This document shows positions 20,789 through 33,800 of a stretch of DNA of 64,000 nucleotides, piece by piece. Origin of the DNA: Blastobasis lacticolella. Lineage: Eukaryota > Arthropoda > Insecta > Lepidoptera > Blastobasidae. The notes beneath the pieces were generated by a model. It did not search any database and was not told the origin of the DNA. It saw only the letters and a list, made by a program, of their open reading frames with translations. The DNA is taken from contig LR990048.1 in NCBI GenBank assembly GCA_905147135.1, positions 17,654,563 to 17,718,562 of the forward strand, given 5' to 3'. Within the stretch, counting starts at the first letter, position 1; each line of letters starts with the position of its first letter. Made by a program: the position numbers and the translations under genes.

Positions 20789-21051
20789 GAGCTCGTCTAA
20801 TCTAAAATGACGCGCCCCACTATCGCATTAACGCACACAAGCAAGTTTAAAATATGGACGCAATACATATACAAATGCCGTTGTAATTGGTCATTCAGTT
20901 GCCGGTGAGACACCAACGTAGGAGCTCGCGTCGTTCGATTGGAACAGTCGACGCTCCCACACAGATGAAATGTCGTTATTAATATTTGCACTCACACATC
21001 GAAATCAACTAACTAAGTAGTGGAGCGCGTTATTTTAGACTACACGAGCTC
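20789..21051 (-). mobile_element. TA-flanked MITE, copy 2
   Basis: Inverse-orientation copy of 9446-9707, 263 bp, flanked by TA at 20787-20788 and 21052-21053. Ends GAGCTCGTCTAA / ACACGAGCTC. Confidence 0.8.
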
Positions 21052-21144
21052 TACTATGGTATCGGAACCAATAATAGTCAAAACAAGTTTAAATAAGATA
21101 TATTTTTATAGCAAGCTTTTCTCGCGCGTTCTCTTATCACAGAC

Positions 21145-21225
21145 CACTGCAGGACTTAGGGGCTCTTCCACGAAAGAGGAGGCTTTTGCCATAATCTTCA
21201 CGCTTGGCAGGTGGATTGAAGATCG
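21145..21225 (+). repeat. LINE tail fragment (RTE-like)
   Basis: CCACTGCAGGACTTAGGGGC, the CACGAAAGAGGAGGC block and CACGCTTGGCAGGTGG match the unit at 16440-16530. Confidence 0.5.
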
Positions 21226-21487
21226 CAGTGTTATAAATATGAAAATGGAAAACGCTGCTGCTCATGTGCCAGCCTACGGAGACTCTTAGATTTTTTGCCT
21301 CGAAAACATTAGTCGCCTAATACGACATTCACGAGTGTAAAGCGCACTCCACATGTGGACAGTTCCGCGGGAACACGAGAATGTAGAGGCAGTATTCGTG
21401 TAGTCCCGTGCGTGTTTGGCATGTCTCGCCTATTTCATAGACTAAGTAGAGATAGTTTGTTTTCGTCTCGATTAGATTTTATATTTA

Positions 21488-21745
21488 TATTCCTAGCGCT
21501 TTTTCCCGTAACAAGTTCGGGGTACACTTGACCATGATCCAGGATGTTAGATCAAGTAATTACAGTAGAGCAACTGCCATCACCGATGTGACCCTGTTTA
21601 CAGCAGATTAGCGATATTACACCGATGAATCGATATAATGTCGCGCGTTTTGACACTCACCACATCCCTAATAGGCGAGAATGTAGAGGTTCGACCTAAG
21701 TCCTGGCAAAAGTTTCTGCGGAAGTTTCGGCGAACATGTAGAGCG
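21488..21745 (-). repeat. ~250 bp repeat including SINE A piece, copy 1
   Basis: Shares with 61868-62090 the series CTTTTTCCGTAACA, GGGGTACACTTGA, TTACAGTAGAGC, GTGACCCTGTTTACAGCAGA, CCTAATAGGCG, GAATGTAG and TGGCAAAAGTTTC. Part of it is SINE A in reverse; the rest is of unknown origin, so the two were copied as a unit. Confidence 0.6.
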
Positions 21746-22154
21746 CACTTAAGGGATTGCTGCTATTCTACTCTGCCGGACACCACACGGCCATTCTCAT
21801 TCATGGGCACGTTCTCTATGATCAGAGTATTTGTCAAGGCTAATCAAACGAGCCCAAACTCGATGGGTTTACCATGCGTAGTTTACGAGTTCCTATGACA
21901 ACCTTCCGTCTCCATCACCATAGCACGATGATATTATAACATTGCATTGTCATCAAACTTACATGAGTGCAAACAGTTCAATCCAAAACTAGGAAATGGG
22001 TTAATTTTAACTAGCAAGTTTTCATTACAAAAAGACATGGGGACATGTGAAACTAAATAAAAGCTTGTAATTAAACAGCAGAAGTTCATTTGGGTATATA
22101 TTTATTTGGCATATTAGCGATTGGAGTATGAGTAGTACAATATACAGTCCACTT

Positions 22155-23263
22155 CATGGACTTACTACCCAAAGGGACTGGGCACTGCTTTGACTAAAAC
22201 CGGGCAGAGCGAGAGTCACCATCGATAGTCCTGTGTCCCTTTCTAGTGTTGCCACCATTGTTGATGCAAATTCCCACTGAAAACCAGGGGGCCCACTGAA
22301 AACCAGCGTCACGGCAACTGTCGTGGCATATGCTGAGTGTGGCCCCATTGCACTCTCCACATGGCACAAGTAACGAGATTAGACTATCTTTTTTTTTCTT
22401 GTTTTGTTTATGTCTGTTTCATTATATTTTTTAAATTTCATTTTAAGAATTTTGTGCTGTGTGTGTGTGTGTGCTCAGGGCCAGGCAGAGCTGGACCGGG
22501 TGCAATCTGAAGGTCATGTTTTCACCAGGGTCCAGCCCAAGCTTACCCTGCTACTCGGAAACTATTGGCCCTAGAACACTAGTTCCTAGAGTGAAATGAT
22601 AGTACTCATCGAGATCTACATTTCGTATGACAGTTCTAAGTTTGACAGCTGTCATACGAAATGTAGATCTCGACAAGTATTATCATTTCTCTACAGAAAC
22701 TAGTGTTTTAGAACCAATGGGTTCCGAGTTACAAAAGATTTAACTTTGACAGCTGTCATACGAAATGTAGATCTCGACGAGTACTATCATATCTCTTTAG
22801 AATCTAGTGTTCTAGAACCAATGGGTTCAGAGTTATAACACATTTAGTTTGACAGCTGTCACCCGAAATGACGATATCGACGAGTACTATCACTTCTCTT
22901 TAGAAACTAGTGTTGTAGGATAAATCGCTCTTTTATCTGTTTTGTGGAACAAAAAGTCGTAGGTTAATAATTATGTCGACTCGACGTTTGTCGGAGAAAC
23001 ATTCAGTAGATCAAAAAGTATTTTGACAACTACTTTTCAAATTGTACGGATTACCTCATAATAATACCAAATTCACTGTAAATATATTTCTCCAATAATG
23101 GCAACACCAAACATGACAGTTGTCAATTTAGAATGACGGTGATTATGCCAATAACATTGTGTTTACACTGTTAGAAAGGGACAAAGGACTATCGATGGTG
23201 ACTCTCGCTCTGCCCGGTTTTAGTCAAAGCAGTGCGCAGTCCCTTTGGGTAGTAAGTCCATGG
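22155..23263 (+). mobile_element. 1.1 kb element with ~100 bp inverted ends and internal repeats
   Basis: The left end (CATGGACTTACTACCCAAAG...) and the reverse complement of the right end agree over about 100 bp, through CCGGGCAGAGCGAGAGTCAC and ATCGATAGTCCT. The middle holds a long hairpin and three tandem units at 22580-22935. No transposase frame is seen, so it is non-autonomous. Confidence 0.75.
22580..22935 (+). repeat. Hairpin plus ~120 bp tandem repeats
   Basis: The first 54 bases (ACTAGTTCCTAGAGTGAAAT...) are mirrored at 22650-22706. The right arm type, TTTGACAGCTGTCATACGAA and the ATGTAGATCTCGACGAGTA block, then recurs twice more at about 120 bp spacing, each ended by TAGTGTTCTAGAACCAATGG. 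Confidence 0.8.
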
Positions 23264-23369
23264 TCCACTTCGTACAGTCTGTCAAGCATTGTCAAGTATA
23301 AGTTGGCACAAAAAATAATAATGAATACATACCACTTTCTCTACCACTGATAAAAGTGTAAAAACCCAA

Positions 23370-23580
23370 AATAAAATCAGGTGTGTTATTAACTTGTGTA
23401 TCTGTGGCTCTGTCTGTGACATCGTAGCTCCCGAACTGTTGAACCGATTTCGATTCGGTTTTCTCAACTTGAAAGCCAGTTTAATCTAGATAGTTCTCAG
23501 CTTTGTTGTATTAAAATCGGTTCAGCAGTTTAGAAAATATTTGAGTATATGTAAACTCGGTCGGGGGTTTACTTTTTCTG
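23370..23580 (+). repeat. Retroposon tail-like repeat
   Basis: Contains CATCGTAGCTCCCGAACTG, GAACCGATTTCGATTCGG and AAATCGGTTCAGCAGTTTAG, a word series frequent in insect retroposon 3' regions. Confidence 0.4.
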
Positions 23581-24455
23581 TCGGTTAGGTTATAGCTAAA
23601 AGTCACGCGCCAACTTACGAGGACAGTCAGACTGCACAAGTGTAACTAGTAACTACAGACATAGAGAGCATAACTACACCTACAATAACAAAAAAATATT
23701 AATATTCATAAGTATATTTATATTTTCTAAGTTTAGTAAAATGTTACATAGAACATAATGTTCACTAATTATGTAAGGCTTTTTGGCCTATTTTGCGCCA
23801 CTAAGATATAGAGGCAAAGGTAAATTCTCGCCAGGAATATCTCTATACGTCTGTGAAGGATTGTTGCTACTTGCCATTGGTGTAAGAAATGAGTTATAAT
23901 GAATTCCGTAATACGGCGGTATCTATTATTATTCCAGGCTTTAGACGACCTTGCTAGGATCTCCGCAGATTAAAGACTGAATAACAGCGTTTTCTCAGTT
24001 TGTTAGTTTTTAACACTGCTATTTCCAACCAGCACCCTGTCTAAGGTAAGGCGGCAGTTCTAATATTTTTTGATACTTCATTTTTGGTTTCACTTGTCGA
24101 CTAGCTACCATAATATAAGCGTATTATTAAATGCATAAGATGCCTCTGACCATGGGGCTTTACAAATATACTCTTCAAACTAAAATGATATGACCTTTAC
24201 CCGAACTTTATATATCTTTCACATACTATCTAGTCTAGGATTAATCGCCATAATTATCATCTTCTCAAACAGGCTTCATGTAAACTCGACCAATGAATTG
24301 CTTTATCACCTTGTTGAAGTTTAGTTGCACATGATAATACAAGGCCAAGATTCCCTTGCAATTATACTCTGAGAGTCAATCTCAACCTTAGCGATATTTT
24401 GGTGAAGGAAAGCTTTGTTCAAACTGCTAAACCTTTGGTCTGTACCAATGGGGTA
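23581..24455. other. No gene seen
   Basis: AT-rich sequence 3' of the hexosaminidase gene. No supported frame or repeat edge. Confidence 0.4.
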
Positions 24456-24545
24456 ACTATTTTTTATACCACTAAGGTGGCAAACAAGCTTACGGCCTGC
24501 CTGATGGAGAGCAGTCACTGCAGCCAATGGGAGAGCATCCAGAAT
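24456..24545 (+). repeat. Retroposon tail, family C variant
   Basis: TTTTTTATACCACTAAGGTG and GGCAAACAAGCTTACGGCCT, CCTGATGGAGAGCAGTCACT; the closest relative is at 40070-40190. Confidence 0.6.
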
Positions 24546-24663
24546 ATTTGCTTCAATCACACTCCTTCAATTACCTCCATCTTCCTTCCTTCTTTCCTTG
24601 AACGCCTTTCATAGTCCAAGCTTTCTCTTCTCTTGTTCTCTTTCCAACTCCTTCTATCTTCTA

Positions 24664-24853
24664 CTACCTCATACTAGGTTCAACGCTAGCTCCAGCCAAG
24701 CAGCGTGACTCAGCTGTCTTCTGCAATTCATTGATTCGGCCAAGGACAGGCGTTATAAAGGTCCGTATCCACTCTTCGGCGCTCCTTTTACCAGTTACTG
24801 AGAGGAAGTGTGCCATCAACTCCTCTTGAACGGATGTCAGGTCTGAGGATAGA
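24664..24853 (-). CDS. HEXD: HEXD last exon
   Basis: Acceptor TTGTTCCAG before 24853, stop TAG at 24666-24664. One base completes the Leu codon left by the previous exon, then 62 codons follow. [20 protein letters not shown] resembles the C-terminal helix of the family. Confidence 0.8.
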
Positions 24854-27800
24854 CTGGAACAAAGACGTAATTATGAAAATATTGTAATGTGTATGTAAAG
24901 TCGGCCAGAAAAATGCATTATCACAGGTTGAATTCAGCCCAGAGGGCCTATCGGCTATCTCAGTGGACAACTGAATTTGACATAAAAAAATCTGACACTA
25001 CTCTAATTTAGTAGACGCTATTGCCAGTTTTCAATGTAGATGACGTGGTGTAGAATTATCTAGCGTCAAATACAGTTGTCAACTGAGTTAGCCAATAGCC
25101 CCGCAGGTCAGTGAGACGACTATGTTTCTGTTTCAAGTTTCTGATAAAAATGTCAAGCCCGAGTAGCCCGCCTGGATGAGTCAGCCTTATCTATTTGCAA
25201 CTGCCGCCAAGCAACAATGCTTGCATTATTATTATCCAAATCCATTCCAATCCATTGCTGTGTTCCGGTTTGAAGGGTAAGGTAGCCAGCGCAAATACAG
25301 GAATGAGAAATTTCATCTTAGTCCTCACAGTGACAACGCACCTGCAGTTGCAACCAAAATGTATGAATCGTAGATGTTATGGGCGACAGTTGCCGCTTAT
25401 CATCAGGTGGGCGGCTGTCTGCTCGTTTGTCACTGCGTAAATTTATGTTGTACATTTTGACGAATCAAGTTAACTACGGTACAATTAGACTTATACACGT
25501 TTGTGTTGCAGCGGGCTTTATGTTATCTGACAATTATTTGCAGTGAAAACATTATGATCTTGCGAGACTTTTACATGAAATATTTTTGGCGGGATCAATT
25601 GATATCCATACTGCCTGCCTACCCTACCAGTGGGACAGAGGCGTGAGCTTTATGTATGTATGTAATTGTTACTTACACTTGTGCTGTAATAGCGATTCCT
25701 TGTATCTGTACGGGATTGGTGTAGTTGTTTTCCACCTGCCACGGGTTCAGCCACGTCAAGACACTGTCAAGAAACAAACTGTATCATTTTTGGGAATGAA
25801 TAAATGAAAGACTGGAGGATATGTAAATGTATTACAGTACAAGGCGGTAAGTAATGTACGTATGAAAATCCGTTCAGTAGCTTTTGAATTTATCGCGAAC
25901 AGACAGACAGACGCGGCGTGGGACTTTGTTTTATAAACTGTCCAGACTGACCTGTCTTATTTAATTATGGAAAGTATGTATTTAAATGGATAATTTGCAG
26001 CAGTATTAATTGAAATTCATATTCTATGTGTTTCTTAAACATATAATTTAAGACATCTAGACGTAGCATCATTGGGACGGCAAGTCGTGATTTTGGGTAT
26101 TGTTTGTTCACCAAATAAGACAGGTCAGTCTGGAGAGATCATATACTGCGTTCTAACCTATGAAATTGGCGTTTTTTCGCAAGTATATATTTGATCACAT
26201 ATTTTGAATTGTACATAACATATCAAAATAATACGTAATTACAAAATTAGAGTATATTTAGATAGCCATACATAACGTCTCTAAAATTAAATAAAAAATT
26301 TTTAAATTAAGTTTTATAAGGGTTTGAAAATACCCCTTTTCAGTTGTCGTAAATTTTGCCCGTTAAATCAGATATAATTGTATGAAGAGAGTATTTATCA
26401 CAATAAAATGATATACACCAATTAGCTTAATGTTGTCTGTTTATACCTACAAAGTTTATTGTAATCGGATTTGCCATTTCCATTAAATCGAAAAATTTCA
26501 TCATCATCATCATATCAGCCAGAAGACGCCCACTGCTGGGCATAGGCCTCCCCCAAAGATCATTACAGCGGCCGGTCCTGTGCCTTCCGCATCCAGCTGG
26601 TACCTGCGATCTTTACCAGGTCGTCGATCCTTGCGGGAGGCCGAAAAATTTGCTCGCATTAAAATTACAGATTTCGTAATTTTCGCCATACAAAACGCCA
26701 ATTTCATAGGACCTAATACATTGATTGATTGATTGACCTAATACTATTTAGTGATAGTGATGATCCACATACAGATCTCCGTGTATCAAGGCGTTGGCGC
26801 TGTCCCTCAGCGCAAGTGCTCGTTGCAGCGCCGCCCCGCCCGTCCACGGCCGCGCCGCAAGCTCTACGGACAGACGGACAGGGCATTTCATATTCATCTT
26901 CATATATTTATTCATAAATTTATGTATTTATTTAACACTTTATTGTTCATTAACAGTATAATTATCACAGATTATGTAAGATAAGACAAGTACAAGGGCG
27001 GTTTTATCGCCAGTAGCGATCTTTTCCAGACAACCATTTACATGGATATAGTGGAGGTCGCAAAGCGAAATATAAGTAGGTTCATAAATAGTAAAAGGAT
27101 ATCCGGACAACCCAGTCTATATGCATATTATACAAGCATATTATTCTATTAGTGAGTTCCTTGACGAGTGAAATGTCGATTTATTTTAATGTTATAATAA
27201 TATAATTTTTAATTTGACATTTCATTAATTTTGTAATGTGACATGTTAAGATGACTATTGATACTCAATTAATATCTAAAGGTGACAATTTCAATTCTAT
27301 TATTAATTCTATTGACTGTGATACTATTTAATTATTGATGTAAATACTCAATATACAGGGTGTCCCAGAAGTGACACGTCACAGTGACACCAGGGGTAGG
27401 TCAGCGTATGAGGCACCGAACCAGCCTAACATGACCCCAGTAAAAGTTGCACGGTTTTCGAGTTATTGCCAAAATAAAGATTTTACTGAATTTTCCCTTT
27501 TTTTAACAGTGCTACTGCCAGCATTCACTTAGAAAGCTCTCGAAGTTAGTTTTTTTTATGTGTATGGAGCCATGAATAGTTAATTAAGATTTTTGAAATG
27601 TTATTTTGTCAATAAGTTGAGTAAAATGCTGAAAAATACGGGATTTATCTCGATTTAAATTTTCAGCAAAAAAAGAATTTCAACTTTGACCACCTGTCGT
27701 GAAAAAAAAATCCTAGAAACGAAACGAGCAAATAACGTGGAAAAGTTGAGCATGTTATGCAGATTCAGAAATGGTACAATACACTGCAATAAGATAGGAA

Positions 27801-30800
27801 TTCGTATCACTTTAACGTGCCCTATTGAACTAAATCAGAACTAGGAACCCCGCAAGCTGTCGCTGCTAGGTAAAAAATAATGCTATACACTACGATATCT
27901 CATTTATAACCTGATCCTTTTATCATTAGCCAAATGTGCGAGAGTGAAAGAGATGGAAATAATGTTTATCTACCTTTTGAAGGGTATTGTTGGCTGATGG
28001 CCGAATAAAAGTTCAGTTAACAATAAAAACATGTTTAACTTTCATTGGTTTATTTTAATAATTTAAATTTATTTACAATAAGTGTTCGAATTGTCTCCCT
28101 CGGACTCTTATGCACAAATTACATCGTCTGATAAAATTTCTGCTCAATTTCTTAAACTTATATCCGATATGGTCCGAGCTGCGTCGAATACACGTTGCCG
28201 TAATTCTTCTTCAGATCGTATTGGTTTACAATAAACTTTATCTTTCAAACATCCCCAATAAAAAAAATCTAGTGGATTTAGATCCGGAGAACGCGGTGGC
28301 CATAAAATTGGTCCCAGTCGCCCGATCCATCTCTCGGGAAATGTGTTGCTGAGGTGCTCGCGGACTAGACGAGCGTAGTGTGCCGAGCAACCATCTTGCT
28401 GAAACCACATTCTTATTCTCAGTGCCAACGGCGTATCTTCCAATAAGACTGGGAGTTCGTTTTGCAAAAATTGAAGATAATTTGTACCATTCAGAATAGC
28501 CGGCAATTCGACCGGTCCTATTATTTGGCCGTTAAATATTCCCGTCCACAAATTAATTTTGAATTGGTACTGGGACCGGTCTTCTCTTTCTTCGTGTGGG
28601 TTTGTTAATTGCCAGCTATGGATGTTATGCAAGTTGAGATTAGTTGAATTAGACAATGTATGAACAATACTAATAAAGAAATATGAAATATGAATATGAC
28701 CAATAACGTTGAGCGATATATGATTAGAAAGGATTTGTCATTTTCTACAACTGTTGCTACAGCAACAATTCTCGCATCGTTGCGAGTAAAAAGTAATGGT
28801 CAATTAAAGTAAACATTATTTTAACAGTAACTTTTTTCCCATAGCGATTCAAGAGTTGTTGCCATAGCAGAAAATTAAAAATCCTTTCCAATGGCTTATC
28901 GCTCAAAGTTATTGGTCATATAGGCCGAATTTTCTAATACAAAATGAAGTGTATTTTAATTGAACATAACTTTTTTCTCACAGCGATTCAAGAGTTCTTA
29001 TCAGAGTAAAAGTTGTAGATTTAAAAATCCTTTCCAATGGCATATCGCTCAACGTTATTGGTCATATAGGCTGGGGTCCATACATTCCTGCCGGTCCTCC
29101 TTTACATGTCAATTTACATTAGCTTCAAAATAAAATATGATCTACAACTGCATCATTACACCAGTCTGGTCATATGGCGCCCATCTCTCGGGTACCTCGG
29201 GCAAGTCGAACATCAATATTATTCAGAGATTCCAATCGAAAGTTCTGCGTATCATAACGGGTATGTGTCAAATGAAAGTCTCCATAGAGACCTAAAAATG
29301 GAAACTGTAGAGATGAAAATTAAGGTTCTAACACAAAGCTAGAAGAGGATATGATAGATAATCATCCCAACGAAATGACCCAAAACATGATGGATAGCCA
29401 AAGCTTAACGAGACGACTGAAGCGGAAAATTTCCCTGGATCTCGTTTGAGAATTAGAAAATAGATGGTCTTTAGGTAGCGTACCCAGTAACAAAACCAAT
29501 CTAGACAACAATTACTGAATGTCCTTTCTGTGACAGATTGTAATTATATAAACGGAGACAAAAAAAATATTATAAATAATTATATATTAGGTAATTGACT
29601 AGAAGCATATATTGGTAAATATATGTCTAGGTACTATTATTAATTACATTATCATATTAAATAAACTTGTTCAATTATTTATTTACAATTTAAATTAAGA
29701 TTTACAATTATTAACATTAAAAATATATATATATATATATATATAACTTACTCTAACACCAACCTTAATTCTAACTAAACTAAAGATAAAAAACTTGACC
29801 CAGGTCCCCCAAATTTGGAAAAGTCCCCAGAAGGCTGGCCGCGTTGCCCCGCTGAATAGCGAGGCTTAAACGCTGACCCAAAAAGAGGCCAGCCTTCTGG
29901 TGATTTGTAATTTGGACCAGGCGCTTAGATAACTCCCGAAATAAGGAATGTGCGCCTGGTCCCCACGGCCCAAGAGTTTCAACGCCAAATGGCGCAAATA
30001 TGTAATCGCCACTGAGACTAGCATATTTGCGCCGCTTGGCGTTCTCAGCTGCGGCAGCACCCGTCGCAGCCTGACACGCGGTCACTGGAAGATGGGACGG
30101 CGCAAGGGTATCGATGCAAGTAGCATCCCATACCAGAGGCCGTCCCAGCTTCCACGGAGTGAGTGTCATTCCGTCGGGCCTCTTACCGTCATCGCGGTCT
30201 AACCCAATCGGTTCCAGCACCGCGGGTGCACCAGCGGTGGTAAAGGCCCGGCGGATGACATCGTTTAATTCCGCGTGACGAGGAATGCGACCGGCGCTCC
30301 TGCCGCAAGACAAGCCGTGGTGGCCGAGCTGGTCTACAGGACGACCACAACGGCATTGATGAGGAGCGCTACAGGGCGCACCAAGACGAAGGGCCGTGGC
30401 AATCCTAAACGTGGCACGGTCGAGTAAACTGCCGATGTTTTTAGAGGGCATTGCCTGTAGCCAGAGACCCGACTCCCACTCGCCAGCTGCCAAGAGACGA
30501 GCACGCTCTGCAGAATTGGTTGATGCGCTCAAAAGGTTGTTTTGCACCAATCTGCAGAGCGGCTCGTCCTAAAGCCGCTGCGAGCAAGGATTAGCCGGAG
30601 GGTCCGACTCCGGGCAAGCCAACAGCCAAGCATTTTTGGCCTCGGCGGAGAATGCCGGCTCAAACGTCCCCAGTTTTGACAAAATCTTATTTACTAGGGA
30701 CTGCGAGCTATTCACCGAGGACAAAAAGGCTGGCAGAGAAACATTCGACACTTTCCGAATGCCCAGACCACCATATCGAATAGGCAATGATCAGGCATCA

Positions 30801-33800
30801 TTGCCAGGAGGAATTGTCAAAATTTATATCTATAACAGAACAGAGGGTTTGTTTCACGGTGTTGTCTAGAAACTCTAAAAGAGCAGGATGTTTCCACAGC
30901 TGACAACACCGCAAAACGTACATAAATTTAGGAACAAATAAACAATATCTAATTATGACATAAGCCATGTGGCTGTTGATTTGGCGTAGGCGGTCCGAAA
31001 CATCATTAAAATTTTGAATTTTTTTGTCAACAAAATTTTGGAAGGAATACAAATAAAAGCAGAACAAATAGCGCCAGGCGTCGGACAAGATTCAGAGATA
31101 AACAGCTCACACTTCGAGAAATTCAACTCCATGCCTATGGCACTGAACTCTCGAATGAGGAGCTGCAGATCCCGTTATACTGTGCTCGCTTGTTCACTTG
31201 TTCAATTACGTTCAATTATAATATATTGTTGAGGATTAACTACCCTGCTTTGGGCTGTGGTGGGGCTAGTATTATAAAAGCTCACAGAAGGAAAGAGTCG
31301 GGGACATTCCTTCAGCGGGAGTCGCGCTGTGCGGACCTCAAGTTATCGGCGTACGGTGTGATCTGGACTTTGGTATCGTTGCTTTTGATCTTGATTGTCA
31401 TTTATTTTGTGTGTTTGTGGTGATTTCCTTATTTGGCTTAATTCGTAAAGATTCTAAATTGTAATAAACTTTAGGTTAGTGAGTAATTTGTTTTTTTTAT
31501 TTAAAATTCCACTACTGATCCAATATCAGAAGTGGGATCTTAACCCAAATTTGCCTGTGATTATTGTTTCGCCATCCGTAGAATTTTCAAAATAAGGAAG
31601 TCACAACTACCCACATTTTTATTTCTTTACTCGTATTCCGCATTTAGTTTTGATTTATTGTTTGCGTGATTAAATCATGCCTAAAAAGCGTAGTACGCGA
31701 AGTAAATCACGAGACAGATCGCATCGACGTCGTCGAGCGTGTTCTAGAAGCCGTAGTCTGTCGCGCACTAAAACACGTGATCGATCGCGGACACGTGATA
31801 CGTCTCATATGAGGTCCCGTAGACATAGGCGTTCTGAATCGCGATCGCCTCCGCGAAATAGATCGACTCCGCCATCAACGGCAACATCGTCGCGGCCACG
31901 TGCAACGTCACGATATAGAACTGAGTGTCGAACACCGAGTCCCCGTGCGGTTCGTGGTAGTACGCTAGACACAATATTGTCGCGCTTAGAGGTGATCGAA
32001 AATAATTTCACGACTACCCGCAGTAGCACAGACGTCGCGACGCCATTGGCCGCTAAAGCTATTGTTGACGCAATTCAATCTATAAACCCGGGACGGCTCA
32101 ACTACTACGTTTCGAATTTCGATCCGACTATACATGACATAGACGTGTGGTGTGAGGAGGTAGATCGCGCGCAAAAGACCAATCGTTGGTCAGACAGGGA
32201 GTGCTTGTCACGTGTTGCAGGTTGTTTGAGGGGAGATGGAAGGACCTGGTTAAACGAATGGGTGTCCAACGATAGGTCATGGACCAATTTCAAACGCGAG
32301 TTTAAGCCTCTATGCCCCCGAAAACTGGATTACGCCAATATTTTGTTTGAGGCCATGAACACAACATCTGACAAGTACTCTACGTTTGCCGAATACGCGC
32401 GGCGGACAATTCTGCGTCTGCGCATAGTTAAAGGGCTTAGTGAGGAGCTATTAACGCTAATAGTGATCCGCGGCATAAATGACGCACAAGTTCGTGCCGC
32501 AGCCGCAAATGCAGAATTGACGCCCGAAACTTTGGTCTCGTTTTTGTCGATTTACACAAAACCTAGTCAGCCTACTCACGCAAAAACGACTTCAAAGGCC
32601 GCGCATACTTCCCAGCCTCACTTTAAGAGAAAGTTTCTTGATAGGTCAACCTCATCGCAGTTGAAGTGTTTTATCTGTAGTCAAAGCGGTCATAAAAGCT
32701 TCAACTGTCCTAAGAAAACGAAACCATCAGAGCCTAACGTAATCACGTGCACATTTTGTAAAAAGATAGGGCACTCGGAAGATAAGTGCTTTGCAAAAGA
32801 GAGGTCCGCGTCGCGAAACACGCATAACGTGAATTTTTGCAACGATCTTACGGGAAACGACAGAAGGAGGGACATCACGACCGCTGTAGTGCAGGGTATT
32901 CCGGTTGACGTGCTCATCGACAGCGGAGCCCACAACGTTTCGTTGGTATCCTCAGACGTTGTCAAACATTTCTCATGCACAAACAAACCCATCAGCTGTA
33001 CCCTAAAGGGGTTAGGAAATAACGAGATAGAAGGGAAGTCGTATGTCACTCTTACTGTCGAACTTAAAGACATATCGATCGAGGCTGATTTCGTGGTAGT
33101 TCCAGCAAAATGTATGTCAACATCTATAATTATCGGCACTGATGTTTTGAATAGGGACGGCATTACGTACGTTAGGACCAACAATAGCCACACCATCACG
33201 CACACGGCTAGCAAGCCTACGGAAGTCTTCACGGTTAGAGCTGCGGCAAACACGGATATCAATACACCCCTTCAGGGTGCAGAACGCGAATCCTTAATGA
33301 ACGTGATAAACGATTTTTCCCAATTTTTTATTGAAGGTACGGCCACCACAACCGTTACCACAGGCGAAATGCACGTCAGTGTGACTAGTGAGGTGCCGGT
33401 TGCGTATCGACCGTATAAGCTTTCCCACGCCGAAAAGTTAAAGGTTCGCGAGATCGTGAATGACCTTCTAGTCAAGGGCATCATTAGGGAATCGGAGTCA
33501 GAATATTCCAGTCCGATCATTCTGGTCAAGAAGAAGGACGGGTCCGACAGGATGTGCGTTGATTATCGCGCTCTTAACCGTATAACAGTCAAGGACCGGT
33601 ACCCCCTCCCTCTAATCGACGACCACATTGATCGGCTCGGTGATAAAAGCATAGCGAGGTTCTCTTCCCTAGATATGGCATCTGGGTTTCATCAAATTAA
33701 GATAACGGCGGAATCTGTTCATCGTACGGCCTTCGTCACGCCAGAGGGTCACTTTGAGTACCTCAAGATGCCCTATGGTCTGACGAATTCGCCGGTTGTC

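Noticed and set aside
32690..33262. 190-codon frame on the - strand inside the gypsy
   Set aside because: It is the antisense shadow of the gag-pol frame, without family resemblance.
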